Of a stretch of 64,000 nucleotides of DNA, positions 26,260 to 34,204 are shown in pieces. Both the position numbers and the translations under genes were made by a program. The stretch comes from Planomicrobium okeanokoites (lineage in GTDB: Bacteria > Bacillota > Bacilli > Bacillales_A > Planococcaceae). Below the pieces are notes generated by a model that worked only from the letters and a program-made list of their open reading frames with translations, was not told the origin of the DNA and did not search any database. Where the stretch lies: assembly GCF_003428875.1 (NCBI RefSeq), contig NZ_QQRS01000003.1, positions 310,001 to 374,000 on the forward strand, written 5' to 3'. Numbering within the stretch: position 1 is the first letter of the stretch; each line of letters opens with the position of its first letter.

Positions 26260-27456
26260 TTGAAAAAGAATTGGGCGGGTACATTGGGCGTTTTGGGATT
26301 ATGCACGGCACTGGCGATGCCGGTTTACGCGGTTGAAAATGAAGCGAAGCCGGATACGCATCATCATGATTACGGAATTTCAGGATTTATCGATCATGCG
26401 GAATTGACTAAAACATTGCTGCAGCTGGAAGCGAAAAGCAAAGGCGCAGTCCAAGTGGAAGTTGCGGGGCAATCATTCAATGGCCTTGATATCTATACAG
26501 CACGAGTCGGTACAGGCGATAAAGTCCTGTTGATCCAAAGCGAAATCCACGGTAATGAGAAAACAGGGACAGTCGCAATTCTGAACTTGCTGAAGAGCCT
26601 TTCCAATAATTCCAAACAAACCAAAGAGCTTCTTGAAGAAGTGACGATCGTCTTCATGCCGATGATGAATCCTGATGCATCCGAGGCGGATAAACGCCGC
26701 AACAGCATGACCTGGTCGGATGTGGTCGATGCATATCCGCAATTGTCGGGGGCATCACCATCTTGGAATTATTATGATCGCGGCGTCAGCCAAAGTTATG
26801 ATTACGCTGCCAATCCGGGCTTTGATGTAAACCGGGATTTCAACCCTGATCTGGATTATGTGCCGGAAGCGGCGGATTTCCCAGGTTCATCCGATCAGCC
26901 GGGCTGGTTCATCACTCCTGAATCGCAAACGTCCCGCGATGTTTACAAATCACTGCAGGATGAATTTGGCGAAGTCGATGTGTTCGTCGATCTACACCAC
27001 CAAGGACTCTACTATGTAGATGGCACGCCAGATCCGGTGACATTGTCATTGTCAGCCCAATTCGTTCCAGATCCAAACACGCCTGAAGGTGCAAAATACG
27101 CCGAATACGCTGACACCTACGATTATGATTTTTCACGCCAGTTAAATCTATTGGCTTATAACGAATTGCAGTCGTACGGTGAATCGAAATTCACGAACAT
27201 CTCACTTTATTCGCAGGGCCTGGATCTTCCAGGAACTGCACTTGGTTCTTATGCGCTGAATGGCAGCGGGACAGTCCTATTTGAAGTCAGAGGACAGACA
27301 CAGATGATGGGCCAGAAAGAAAAAGGGCAATTATCCAAATCTGTCGAGCGTGGACTTTCCGCAATCATTGAAGGCGTTGCTGATGGTTCAGTGAATGATC
27401 TCAATCCGGAAGATTATGAAGACATCCCGTTGACGGCATACCGTCCATCCAATTAA
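26260..27456 (+). CDS. Secreted M14-family zinc carboxypeptidase
   Basis: A 398-residue exported metallopeptidase. The signal peptide (MKKNWAGTLGVLGLCTALAM, cleavage near VYA) is followed by an M14 catalytic domain: zinc ligands His97 and Glu100 in SEIHGNEKTGT, MMNPDASEADKRRNS with the substrate-binding Arg, the third zinc ligand His in FVDLHHQG, and the catalytic Glu in LFEVRGQTQ. It trims C-terminal residues from peptides outside the cell; preference is unknown. The start is TTG 26260 behind AAGGAG with 9-base spacing. Confidence 0.9.
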   Translation: MKKNWAGTLGVLGLCTALAMPVYAVENEAKPDTHHHDYGISGFIDHAELTKTLLQLEAKSKGAVQVEVAGQSFNGLDIYTARVGTGDKVLLIQSEIHGNEKTGTVAILNLLKSLSNNSKQTKELLEEVTIVFMPMMNPDASEADKRRNSMTWSDVVDAYPQLSGASPSWNYYDRGVSQSYDYAANPGFDVNRDFNPDLDYVPEAADFPGSSDQPGWFITPESQTSRDVYKSLQDEFGEVDVFVDLHHQGLYYVDGTPDPVTLSLSAQFVPDPNTPEGAKYAEYADTYDYDFSRQLNLLAYNELQSYGESKFTNISLYSQGLDLPGTALGSYALNGSGTVLFEVRGQTQMMGQKEKGQLSKSVERGLSAIIEGVADGSVNDLNPEDYEDIPLTAYRPSN

Positions 27457-27465
27457 ATATGAAAG

Positions 27466-27498
27466 GAAAAGCCGCCGGTTTATATCGGCGGCTTTTTC
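27466..27498 (+). terminator. Terminator of the M14 peptidase gene
   Basis: AAAAGCCGCCG-GTTTATAT-CGGCGGCTTTTT, an 11-bp stem with T-run. Confidence 0.9.
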
Positions 27499-27576
27499 TG
27501 TTTTCGTTGAATTAGCGACTAATGAAGCTTGAATCCGGGTATGAATAGTTATAAAAAGGATGCGAGGAGCGGTTTG

Positions 27577-28326
27577 GTGGTTAAAGAAAACACGAAAGTC
27601 GGCATAGCGCTGCTGCTGTTGTTGGGAGGATTAGCGATTGCTGGCCTATTCATCGTCTTGTTTGCAGAATTGGCAGATGAGGTGATGAGCCAGGAATTCG
27701 GTATATTCGACAGCTTTATCATAAATCTTATATTAGTGAATCAAAGCCACACGATGGATTTGATAATGGTTTTTATCACTGAATTGGGATCAGTCTGGTT
27801 TCTGGGGACGCTGTCATTGATCATCGTTTTGGCCTTGTGGTTCAAGGGGAAAGACAGATGGGGAGCTCTGTTCTTCATCATAGCAGTTGGCGGGGGTGGC
27901 CTGTTGACTACTCTTCTTAAGCATTTCTACGGCAGGGAACGCCCGTCGATCAATGAGGAAATTGATGCGGTCGGTTTCAGTTTTCCAAGTGGCCATTCAA
28001 TGGGCTCGCTGATCTTTTACGGTTTTGTCATATTCCTGATTATCAGAGGGCCACAAAAAGAGTGGATTAAATGGGCAGTTTCCATTAGCCTTGCCGTGCT
28101 GGTCGTGTTGATCGGTACGAGCCGCATCTATCTTGGCGCCCATTTTCCCAGTGATGTTGCGGCAGGCTACATAGCTGGCATCATATGGCTGCTTCTGTGT
28201 CTGACAGCTCTGGAGTGGATCTCCTGGCAGACAGGCAGCCATATCAGACCGGTCAAAGGGTTGAGGAATATGCTGAAATCCGGCTTGCGCATGGCAAAAG
28301 GCAAAGCAGGCAATTTGAAAAGATAA
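27577..28326 (+). CDS. PAP2-superfamily membrane phosphatase
   Basis: About 250 residues, six membrane helices, with the three PAP2 motifs: KHFYGRERPS, FPSGHSMGS and SRIYLGAHFPSDVAAG. It dephosphorylates lipid phosphates at the outer membrane face, such as undecaprenyl pyrophosphate or phosphatidylglycerol phosphate; which one is not clear. The frame opens at TTG 27529, but AGGAG lies 7 bases before GTG 27577, taken here as the start. The PPK2 gene follows 150 bases downstream, in a gap without other features. Confidence 0.88.
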   Translation: MVKENTKVGIALLLLLGGLAIAGLFIVLFAELADEVMSQEFGIFDSFIINLILVNQSHTMDLIMVFITELGSVWFLGTLSLIIVLALWFKGKDRWGALFFIIAVGGGGLLTTLLKHFYGRERPSINEEIDAVGFSFPSGHSMGSLIFYGFVIFLIIRGPQKEWIKWAVSISLAVLVVLIGTSRIYLGAHFPSDVAAGYIAGIIWLLLCLTALEWISWQTGSHIRPVKGLRNMLKSGLRMAKGKAGNLKR

Positions 28327-28476
28327 TGAGGCACTGGAATGGAACCATCGCAGATGCTGGTTGCTGTGTACCGGTTCTTTTCCAGTTTTACAATCGATTG
28401 AATCGAGATGCTCCACTGACGAATCGGGAAGTGGGGAAGTCATACGGATATCAACAAATAGGATGGGGGCTTTAAG

Positions 28477-29346
28477 ATGTATATCGACAAATATCGGATC
28501 AAACCTGATGAAAAGATAAAGCTGAAAGGTTTTGGCACCTCTGATGATAAGGGCTATGATCTTGAAGAGCTTGAAAAGGAATTGATTCCAAAGGCGGTCG
28601 AGAAGTTGAAAGATCTCCATTTGAAATTGAATGCCGAAGAAGAAAAAGGCATCCTGGTTGTCCTGCAGGCAATGGATGCGGCAGGCAAAGATGAGGCAAT
28701 TTCATATATCTTTTCGAATTTGAATGCACAGGGCTTGAAGACACTGACACTCGGGAAACCTTCTGAAACAGAGCTGGGCCATGACTACCTTTGGCGTATC
28801 CATGATGGCCTGCCGGCGAGAGGGGAAATCGGCATTTTGAATCGGTCACATTATGAAGAAGTGATCGCTCCGAGAGTCCATGACCTTCTCGGAGAAGAAC
28901 CATTGCCTGATGAACTCATAGACGAAAAAATATGGGAAACCCGTTTTCGCCAGATCAATGATTTTGAACGGTATTTAAGCGAGAATGGTTTTCCTGTAGT
29001 GAAATTCTTCTTCAACGTTTCAAAAGAAGAGCAGCGTAAGCGATTGTTGGAGCGAATGAAAGATCCGCAGAAAAACTGGGAGTTCTCATTCAGTGATGTG
29101 GAAGAACGCGAACATTGGGATGATTATCAGGAAATTTTCGAAGATATGCTGAACCACACTTCAACAGAGTACGCGCCTTGGTACGTGCTTCCTGCCGACA
29201 ATGAGCAATATTCAAGGTATATAATAGCGGAAGTCATGAATAATCTTTTATCCGAACTGGATCCGCAGTTTCCGGTAATCAGTGATGAAGAACAGGATAA
29301 GCTTAATGAATATATCGAGAAGCTGGAAGCGGAAGGCGAAGAATAA
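28477..29346 (+). CDS. PPK2-family polyphosphate kinase
   Basis: A 289-residue P-loop kinase of the PPK2 family, which uses polyphosphate to phosphorylate nucleotides (or the reverse). Walker A is QAMDAAGKDEAI; GEIGILNRSHYEEV and the Arg-rich lid (KRLLERMKDPQKNWEFS) are typical, with APWYVLPADNE near the end. Its length matches class III/short PPK2 enzymes acting on AMP or ADP, so nucleotide regeneration from polyphosphate is likely. GGGGG with 7-base spacing precedes the ATG. Confidence 0.92.
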   Translation: MYIDKYRIKPDEKIKLKGFGTSDDKGYDLEELEKELIPKAVEKLKDLHLKLNAEEEKGILVVLQAMDAAGKDEAISYIFSNLNAQGLKTLTLGKPSETELGHDYLWRIHDGLPARGEIGILNRSHYEEVIAPRVHDLLGEEPLPDELIDEKIWETRFRQINDFERYLSENGFPVVKFFFNVSKEEQRKRLLERMKDPQKNWEFSFSDVEEREHWDDYQEIFEDMLNHTSTEYAPWYVLPADNEQYSRYIIAEVMNNLLSELDPQFPVISDEEQDKLNEYIEKLEAEGEE

Positions 29347-29361
29347 GTGCTGTTGATTGAG

Positions 29362-29396
29362 AAAAGGCTGTCCGGAGTTTTCCGGACAGCCTTTTT
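29362..29396. terminator. Bidirectional terminator between PPK2 and LLM genes
   Basis: AAAAGGCTGTCCGGA-GTTT-TCCGGACAGCCTTTTT, a 15-bp stem, A/T-runs on both sides. It touches the stop codon of the convergent gene. Confidence 0.92.
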
Positions 29397-30460
29397 CAAT
29401 CTTCTTTTTGTGCTGTATATTTTCTGATGGCCGGTAAAATTTCGTTGCCGATGATTTCGATATTCTTCATGAGACGATCGAAAGGTACGCCACCGAAATC
29501 CATTTGGCCGATATAGCGCTGATGGCCGAATAATTCGTACTGATAGAGTATCTTCTCAATGACTTGTTGAGGACTGCCGATATTCATGACACTCTGGCTG
29601 TCAGCACCGTGCATGAATTGATATTCAGGAAAACCACGGCCGTTTGTCACTTTCATCCCTTCATTGATATGGGGATAATATTCCTGAAGCGCCTGCTGGC
29701 TAGTTTCAGCCACATGGAAAAAGCCGGCAGTGGCAACGGGCAGAGCGGCGGAGTCGAAGCCGTTTTCGTCAGCCGCTTCGCGATATGCATCAATGGTTTG
29801 CTTGAAACTTACCGCAGGACCACCCAGCATTGCCAGGAACATCGGAACACCCGCATGTCCGGCTTTAATGGCGCTTGGCGGTGAGCCGCCGACAGCGCGC
29901 CAAATTGGCATCGTACCGCCGTGAGGACGAGGAATCACTTCAGCATCACGCAGAGGTGATCGGAAACGGCCGTTCCAATCGAGCGATTCTTCCTGGCTGA
30001 TTTTCAGCAGTAACTCGAATTTCTCTTCGTATAATTCTTCATAATAACGGATGTCATAGCCGAGCAGTTCAAATAGGCCGATACGTGATGCCCTTCCGGC
30101 TACCAGTTCTGCACGCCCATTGGAGATAAGGTCAATCGTTGCAAAATCTTCAAACACACGAACCGGATCGGATGTGGATATGATGGTGGAAGAACTTGCA
30201 ATCTTGATATTGTTTGTTGCTTGCGCGATGGCGGCGAGCACAACGCTATGGGCCTGTGTTGTGAAATACTCCTGATGGCTTTCACCGACACTGAAAAAGT
30301 CCAGTCCAGCTTCGTCAGCAAGCTTTGCCAACTCAATAATTTCATGCAGCCGCTGGCCGGCGGGTATTCTCTCTTTAGTGTGTGGATCTGGAATATGGTC
30401 GCCCAATGTGTACAGACCGAATTCCAACCCTTTCTTCTGATTGATGCGATATTTTTCCAA
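29396..30460 (-). CDS. LLM class flavin-dependent oxidoreductase
   Basis: About 354 residues, luciferase-like monooxygenase TIM barrel using FMN(H2). Family blocks are ELAKLADEAGLDFFSVGESH, SSSTIISTSDPVRVFEDFAT, GRAELVAGRASRIG and FLAMLGGPAVSF. The natural substrate is unknown. The longest frame starts at GTG 30469, which overlaps its own ribosome site; AAAGGG with 8-base spacing selects TTG 30460. Transcribed alone. Confidence 0.9.
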   Translation of the reverse strand: MEKYRINQKKGLEFGLYTLGDHIPDPHTKERIPAGQRLHEIIELAKLADEAGLDFFSVGESHQEYFTTQAHSVVLAAIAQATNNIKIASSSTIISTSDPVRVFEDFATIDLISNGRAELVAGRASRIGLFELLGYDIRYYEELYEEKFELLLKISQEESLDWNGRFRSPLRDAEVIPRPHGGTMPIWRAVGGSPPSAIKAGHAGVPMFLAMLGGPAVSFKQTIDAYREAADENGFDSAALPVATAGFFHVAETSQQALQEYYPHINEGMKVTNGRGFPEYQFMHGADSQSVMNIGSPQQVIEKILYQYELFGHQRYIGQMDFGGVPFDRLMKNIEIIGNEILPAIRKYTAQKED

Positions 30461-30542
30461 ATGAAACACCCTTTCTGGAATCTATTATGCAATAAGTTTT
30501 CAGGAGATGCTGAATTCGTGCTCGGATATTACATGAAGAATG

Positions 30543-30577
30543 CAAAAAAGCCGCTTCCTTTAACAGAAGAAGCGGCT
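30543..30577 (-). terminator. Terminator of the 28-codon membrane peptide gene
   Basis: On the minus strand GCCGCTTC-N11-GAAGCGGC is followed by TTTTTT, 30 bases after the stop of the tiny gene at 30607. Confidence 0.85.
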
Positions 30578-30606
30578 TCATATGCAAGAATATTTTTACT
30601 GCGGCC

Positions 30607-30693
30607 CTAGAAGAACAACAGGTTCAGTATAATCGTCAGGATAATGGACAGTATTATGGATATGATTAAACTTCCCATACAGGACATGCGCAT
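30607..30693 (-). CDS. 28-residue hydrophobic membrane peptide
   Basis: A complete tiny gene: ribosome site GGTGG, 7 bases, ATG at 30693, and stop TAG at 30607. The peptide begins MRMSCMGSLIIS and continues as one Ile/Leu-rich helix ending in NLLFF, with a single positive charge near the N-terminus; it should insert in the membrane. A strong minus-strand terminator follows, which has no other gene to serve. Function unknown. It lacks the charged C-terminus usual in type I toxins and I see no antisense RNA gene. Too short for standard gene calling. Confidence 0.65.
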   Translation of the reverse strand: MRMSCMGSLIISIILSIILTIILNLLFF

Positions 30694-30760
30694 AAGGATC
30701 CCACCTTCTTGGCTGATAACCTTTCTTTACCCTGATGCATGGGAACAATAAACCATTCGT

Positions 30761-31978
30761 TTATTGGCGCAGCAGGTAATCATTGTCGTATAGGAAACCG
30801 CTGCTGATATCGATAAAAAGAAAACTGTCCGCAGACAAAGGATAGCTGAAAGTACGGACAATATCGCCGGTCTCAATATCTGAGTACGTATCAGATAAAA
30901 TTCCTTTGGACCATTTTTTCATTCGCATGATGTTTTCGAGGAAATAAGGACGGAAAGCCCAATGGGAGCCTTTATGTTCAGCTTCAATTTGCCAGTAATC
31001 TCCCCGTTTTTGATAATTGGAAGAAATCTGCTGGCCATTGGAATTGCAGATATACATCCTGAAGCTTTCACGGTCAAACGGTCCTTCCAATAGTTTCAAA
31101 AAGTCATCTGCATACTCTGGACCAGACCATCCCGGGGCCGCCTTTTTCAAGATATCTTCGCATGCAATTGAAAATTCAAGGCATTTTGCCAATAATGATT
31201 TTTCCATGTCGATGAAGTTTTGTATGCTTTCGCCCACATTTACCTGAAGTGAATTATTGGACAGCAGATTGAAATCAGGTTTTGCCAGGTAATACCCCTG
31301 GTAATAATGGCCCCCATGTTTCCACGCAAACTGAAGCTGATAATCGTCTTCGATATGTTCGTAGGACAGCTTGGCGCCTATGCGGCGTGCCAGCAGGGAA
31401 AGGGAATAGACGATATCCTGGAAAACATCCGGTCGATTGGTGCGGATGACTGTCGTGTCGATTTTCAGGATATCAGGTTTTAATTGACGGATGCGGTCAA
31501 TGTTGGAGCTTTTGGCACCCACGTGATCGACAGCTATTTGGATTCCGTAGGTTTTGTAATACAGCAAAAGGTGATTGAGGGATTCAAAATCCTCTTCGAA
31601 TGCGTGCTCTGTGATTTCCAGCACGATCCGCTTAAGGGAAAATCCTTTTGCTTCAAATTCCTGCAGTGTACTGATGAATTCCTCACCGCCATTAAGCAGC
31701 AATTGCTTGGCATCGCGGTAGAGAAATAGTCTGCAGCCGTTGCCGTTATCCAGCATTTCGGCCATCGCCAGCTTAAGGAGGTGGGTATCGACTTCAACTT
31801 TAAACTCATCCGGCACATCCGGATTCTGAAAAAAATGACCCAGGCTTAGCCACTCGCCGTTGTGTTTGAACCTGCCACGCACTTCGTATCCGATAATGGT
31901 ATGTTTGACAGCACTGACAATCGGCTGGAATACAGGTTTTACATTTTGAAGATTTTCAAGAACCAGCAATGGGTCCAT
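30761..31978 (-). CDS. ykuI: YkuI-like EAL-domain c-di-GMP-binding protein
   Basis: A 405-residue orthologue of Bacillus subtilis YkuI: an EAL domain (residues 1-250) followed by a PAS-like YkuI_C domain (WAFRPYFLENIMRMKKWSKG). The EAL signature reads GYEVRGR and the usual DDFG reads DHVG, so catalytic residues are partly altered; B. subtilis YkuI binds c-di-GMP but is not known as an active phosphodiesterase. KPDILKID and YYQGYYLAKP are conserved. Likely a c-di-GMP receptor linked to envelope functions. It is transcribed alone; the divergent promoter region of yitT lies upstream. Confidence 0.9.
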   Translation of the reverse strand: MDPLLVLENLQNVKPVFQPIVSAVKHTIIGYEVRGRFKHNGEWLSLGHFFQNPDVPDEFKVEVDTHLLKLAMAEMLDNGNGCRLFLYRDAKQLLLNGGEEFISTLQEFEAKGFSLKRIVLEITEHAFEEDFESLNHLLLYYKTYGIQIAVDHVGAKSSNIDRIRQLKPDILKIDTTVIRTNRPDVFQDIVYSLSLLARRIGAKLSYEHIEDDYQLQFAWKHGGHYYQGYYLAKPDFNLLSNNSLQVNVGESIQNFIDMEKSLLAKCLEFSIACEDILKKAAPGWSGPEYADDFLKLLEGPFDRESFRMYICNSNGQQISSNYQKRGDYWQIEAEHKGSHWAFRPYFLENIMRMKKWSKGILSDTYSDIETGDIVRTFSYPLSADSFLFIDISSGFLYDNDYLLRQ

Positions 31979-32240
31979 ATCGTTTGCCTCCTTTGGCTCG
32001 AAACATCCGCTTTCTGAAAAAGGGGTATCAGTATATTGTGATGGATCTGGGTAATCTGCAGTAAAAAGGGAATGTGAAAACTTCCTGAATACTTAATCAG
32101 GTCTATGAATCCTATTCTGTATTTCAACCATTTTCTCCTGCAATGAACAGTTGGTAAACCTGTTAAATGGAAACTCCATATGTCTTAATGCCCTGAAAAA
32201 CCGCTTATAAAAAAACCTGTGAAAGTTTGAACGGTAAAGC
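31979..32240. other. Intergenic region between ykuI and yitT
   Basis: About 260 bases without a supported gene. A 73-codon minus-strand frame crosses it but has no ribosome site and an unconvincing composition. The yitT promoter follows at 32241. Confidence 0.5.
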
Positions 32241-32269
32241 TTGCAAAGCACATCAGCTTTGCCTATAAT
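32241..32269 (+). promoter_or_regulatory. Sigma-A promoter of the yitT transcript
   Basis: TTGCAA (32241-32246), 17-base spacer, perfect TATAAT (32264-32269). The spacer and -35 form an inverted repeat GCAAAG...CTTTGC, a possible regulator site. Transcription would start near 32276, leaving a leader of about 117 bases. Confidence 0.75.
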
Positions 32270-32297
32270 TTGAAACATTGTGTCAGGAAAGTGTTGC

Positions 32298-32366
32298 ATG
32301 TCATGCACTGCCAAAAAGTCTGCAGACAGCTGCGCGGCTTTTTTTATTGGCCTTCAAAGGCAATGA
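32298..32366 (+). CDS. Possible 22-residue leader peptide in the yitT 5' leader
   Basis: AGGAAAG, then ATG at 32298 and TGA at 32364. The peptide begins MSCTAKKSADSC and ends FFIGLQRQ; it has two Cys. It overlaps the leader hairpin completely. A terminator read in this frame always gives Lys-Lys...Phe-Phe, so the frame may be chance; translation is not shown. Confidence 0.3.
   Translation: MSCTAKKSADSCAAFFIGLQRQ
32313..32347 (+). terminator. Attenuator-like terminator in the yitT leader
   Basis: AAAAAGTC pairs with GGCTTTTT around an inner GCAG-ACAG-CTGC hairpin, followed by a T-run. It lies about 70 bases after the promoter and 46 bases before the yitT start codon, a position suited to transcription attenuation or to ending a ~70-nt RNA. 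Confidence 0.6.
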
Positions 32367-32392
32367 TCTTATTAAAGGAACGAGGAATTTGT

Positions 32393-33259
32393 ATGGATAA
32401 AGTTTATAGCGCGCTAATTATTTTTCTGGGATCCGTTTTACTCGGATTCGCATTCAATATGTTTTTATTGCCCCATGAAATCCTGTCAGGCGGAATTACA
32501 GGGGTAGCGATGATTTTCAGTTTAATGACGCCTGTCAACGCGGGGATCTGGCTGATCATTTTGAACGTCCCGATCCTGATTCTTGGATGGATGAAGCTGG
32601 GCAAATTGTTTATCGCAAACAGCATCTACTCTGTTGCTGTCACTTCAATCTCGATGCTGTACATTCCCGTTATGAAAGTGACCGAAGACGCTTTGCTGTC
32701 GTCCGTATTCGGCGGAGTGCTGGTTGGCATTGGCGTCGGTTTCATCATCCGCTTTTATGGATCGACAGGCGGCTTTGATGTTGTCGGATTACTGTTGACG
32801 ATGAAACGTGATATACCGCTTGGATTTATGGTCTTTTCACTAAATAGTATGGTCGTCTTCATATCGGGGTTCATCTTTTCATGGGAACTCGCGATGTATA
32901 CGATGGCATCGATTTATATCACAGGCCTTGTGGTTGACCGGATCCATACACGCCATATCAAGCTCAGCCTCATGGTCGTTACCGGCAAAGGTGATGAAGT
33001 TAAGAACAAATTGCTTGAAAGCCTATACCGGGGCATTACCGTAACGGATGGCGAAGGCGCTTATTCAGGCAATAAAGTCAAGGTTCTCTACACTGTGATT
33101 TCCCGTTATGAATTGGCATTTGTACGTCCGTTGATCAAATCGATCGATCCCAATGCCTTTGTCAGCATCAATGAAACGATGGAAGTAATGGGGAATTTCC
33201 GGAAAGATGATAATTTCAAAAAGACACCCGGCTTAGCCGGAGAAAGCCGCTCAGCTTAA
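32393..33259 (+). CDS. YitT family membrane protein (DUF161 + DUF2179)
   Basis: About 288 residues. Five to six N-terminal helices (LGSVLLGFAFNMFLLPHEIL, GGVLVGIGVGFIIRFYGST) are followed by a cytosolic DUF2179 domain (HIKLSLMVVTGKGDEVKN, GITVTDGEGAYSG). Members are widespread in Firmicutes as several paralogues; their transported substrate is unknown. GAGG with 7-base spacing sets ATG 32393; the longer frame from 32270 begins before any ribosome site. The gene sits behind an attenuator-like leader, and its stop codon is inside a terminator. Confidence 0.88.
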   Translation: MDKVYSALIIFLGSVLLGFAFNMFLLPHEILSGGITGVAMIFSLMTPVNAGIWLIILNVPILILGWMKLGKLFIANSIYSVAVTSISMLYIPVMKVTEDALLSSVFGGVLVGIGVGFIIRFYGSTGGFDVVGLLLTMKRDIPLGFMVFSLNSMVVFISGFIFSWELAMYTMASIYITGLVVDRIHTRHIKLSLMVVTGKGDEVKNKLLESLYRGITVTDGEGAYSGNKVKVLYTVISRYELAFVRPLIKSIDPNAFVSINETMEVMGNFRKDDNFKKTPGLAGESRSA

Positions 33260-33276
33260 TTGCAGCGGTTTTTTCT
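33246..33276 (+). terminator. Terminator overlapping the yitT stop codon
   Basis: GCCGCT-N12-AGCGGT followed by TTTTTTC; the loop contains the TAA of yitT. Confidence 0.65.
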
Positions 33277-33358
33277 TTTATTATCCTGAAAATAGAAACT
33301 TTCCATGAATTGATGCGTAAATAATGCATTGAGTAATAGCAGAAGGAGGATTTTAATA

Positions 33359-33514
33359 GTGGAAAAATCTAATACGACGCTTGGTATGGGTGTCGGAATC
33401 GCACTCGGTATCGTCATTGGGCTGGCAATGGATAATTTGGCTGTCGGAATTGCGATCGGTGTTATTCTCGGCGGTGGAATAGGATTTTTCAGCGGCAAAT
33501 CGAATACAAAATAA
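33359..33514 (+). CDS. Small glycine-rich membrane protein
   Basis: A 51-residue protein dominated by glycine-zipper hydrophobic repeats (GVGIALGIVIGLAMDN, GIAIGVILGGGIGFF) with a polar Lys-containing tail. Two membrane helices are likely. Start is GTG 33359 after AAGGAGG with 9-base spacing. Function unknown; similar small proteins are common in Bacillales. Confidence 0.7.
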   Translation: MEKSNTTLGMGVGIALGIVIGLAMDNLAVGIAIGVILGGGIGFFSGKSNTK

Positions 33515-33527
33515 TATGGGCGGCTTT

Positions 33528-34157
33528 TTATGGTGAGATTTTTTCTATCTGGCAGCGCAGAACAGTTTTTAAACGGGCAGGGGCAGTTTTACGGAAATCA
33601 TTCAAATAGATTTCACGATGTTTCTTGCTGCTGCGCTGATACCCGTTTTCTTCAAGAAAGCGGCTTATCTTTTCAAAAGACACGGGTTCTTCATCATAAG
33701 GGCCGACATGCAGGATCTGCACTGACATTCCTTGCTCAATTTCTTCGAACATCACTTCATTCAATAACTCACTGGGCTTTTTGCGGCCGGCGATTTCAAA
33801 TGCCTTGAGTATTGTGCCGTTGTCGGCAAAATCGGGCTGGCGGATCATCAATTTATACAGGAACTCATTTTTATCAAGCGTATCCATCCTCTGCCCTCTA
33901 TCAGTTAAACTCCAAACTGCTTCAAGCGGATAAACTGTATAGTCAAAATAACCAGGAGGGATGAAACCGTTCTTAGGCATCATGCGAATGGCATAGGTCA
34001 ATGAATAAAGCGTTTCCACCCGTTTCTCAAAATCCTCGCCATTCGGATCACCTTTTCCTTGAATGATGAAAAAACGCTGCTTCGGAATTTGAACCAGGAC
34101 CGGGGAAGTTTGCGGCAGATACAATTCCTTCTCAGCTTTTCGCCATTCGTGTTTCAT
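33528..34157 (-). CDS. GyrI-like small-molecule-binding domain protein
   Basis: About 209 residues of a stand-alone GyrI-like (SHS2) domain: ETLYSLTYAIRMMPKNG, FDYTVYPLEAVWSL, MSVQILHVGPYDEEP, and the C-terminal HREIYLNDFRKTAPARLKT. Such domains bind small hydrophobic molecules or hydrolyse certain esters; this member has no DNA-binding part. AGGAGG lies just before ATG 34157; the longer frame from 34208 is rejected. It follows capA on the same strand with a 47-base gap. Confidence 0.85.
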   Translation of the reverse strand: MKHEWRKAEKELYLPQTSPVLVQIPKQRFFIIQGKGDPNGEDFEKRVETLYSLTYAIRMMPKNGFIPPGYFDYTVYPLEAVWSLTDRGQRMDTLDKNEFLYKLMIRQPDFADNGTILKAFEIAGRKKPSELLNEVMFEEIEQGMSVQILHVGPYDEEPVSFEKISRFLEENGYQRSSKKHREIYLNDFRKTAPARLKTVLRCQIEKISP

Positions 34158-34204
34158 AAAATCCTCCTGTCTTCTTCTGGAATCGTAGCGGAAAGTATTA
34201 CGGT

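Noticed and set aside
30607-30693. Type I toxin-antitoxin system
   Set aside because: The peptide lacks a charged C-terminal tail and no opposing promoter or antisense RNA with its own terminator is visible.
32093-32314. 73-codon minus-strand gene between ykuI and yitT
   Set aside because: No ribosome site, unconvincing amino acid composition, and it overlaps the yitT promoter and leader on the other strand.
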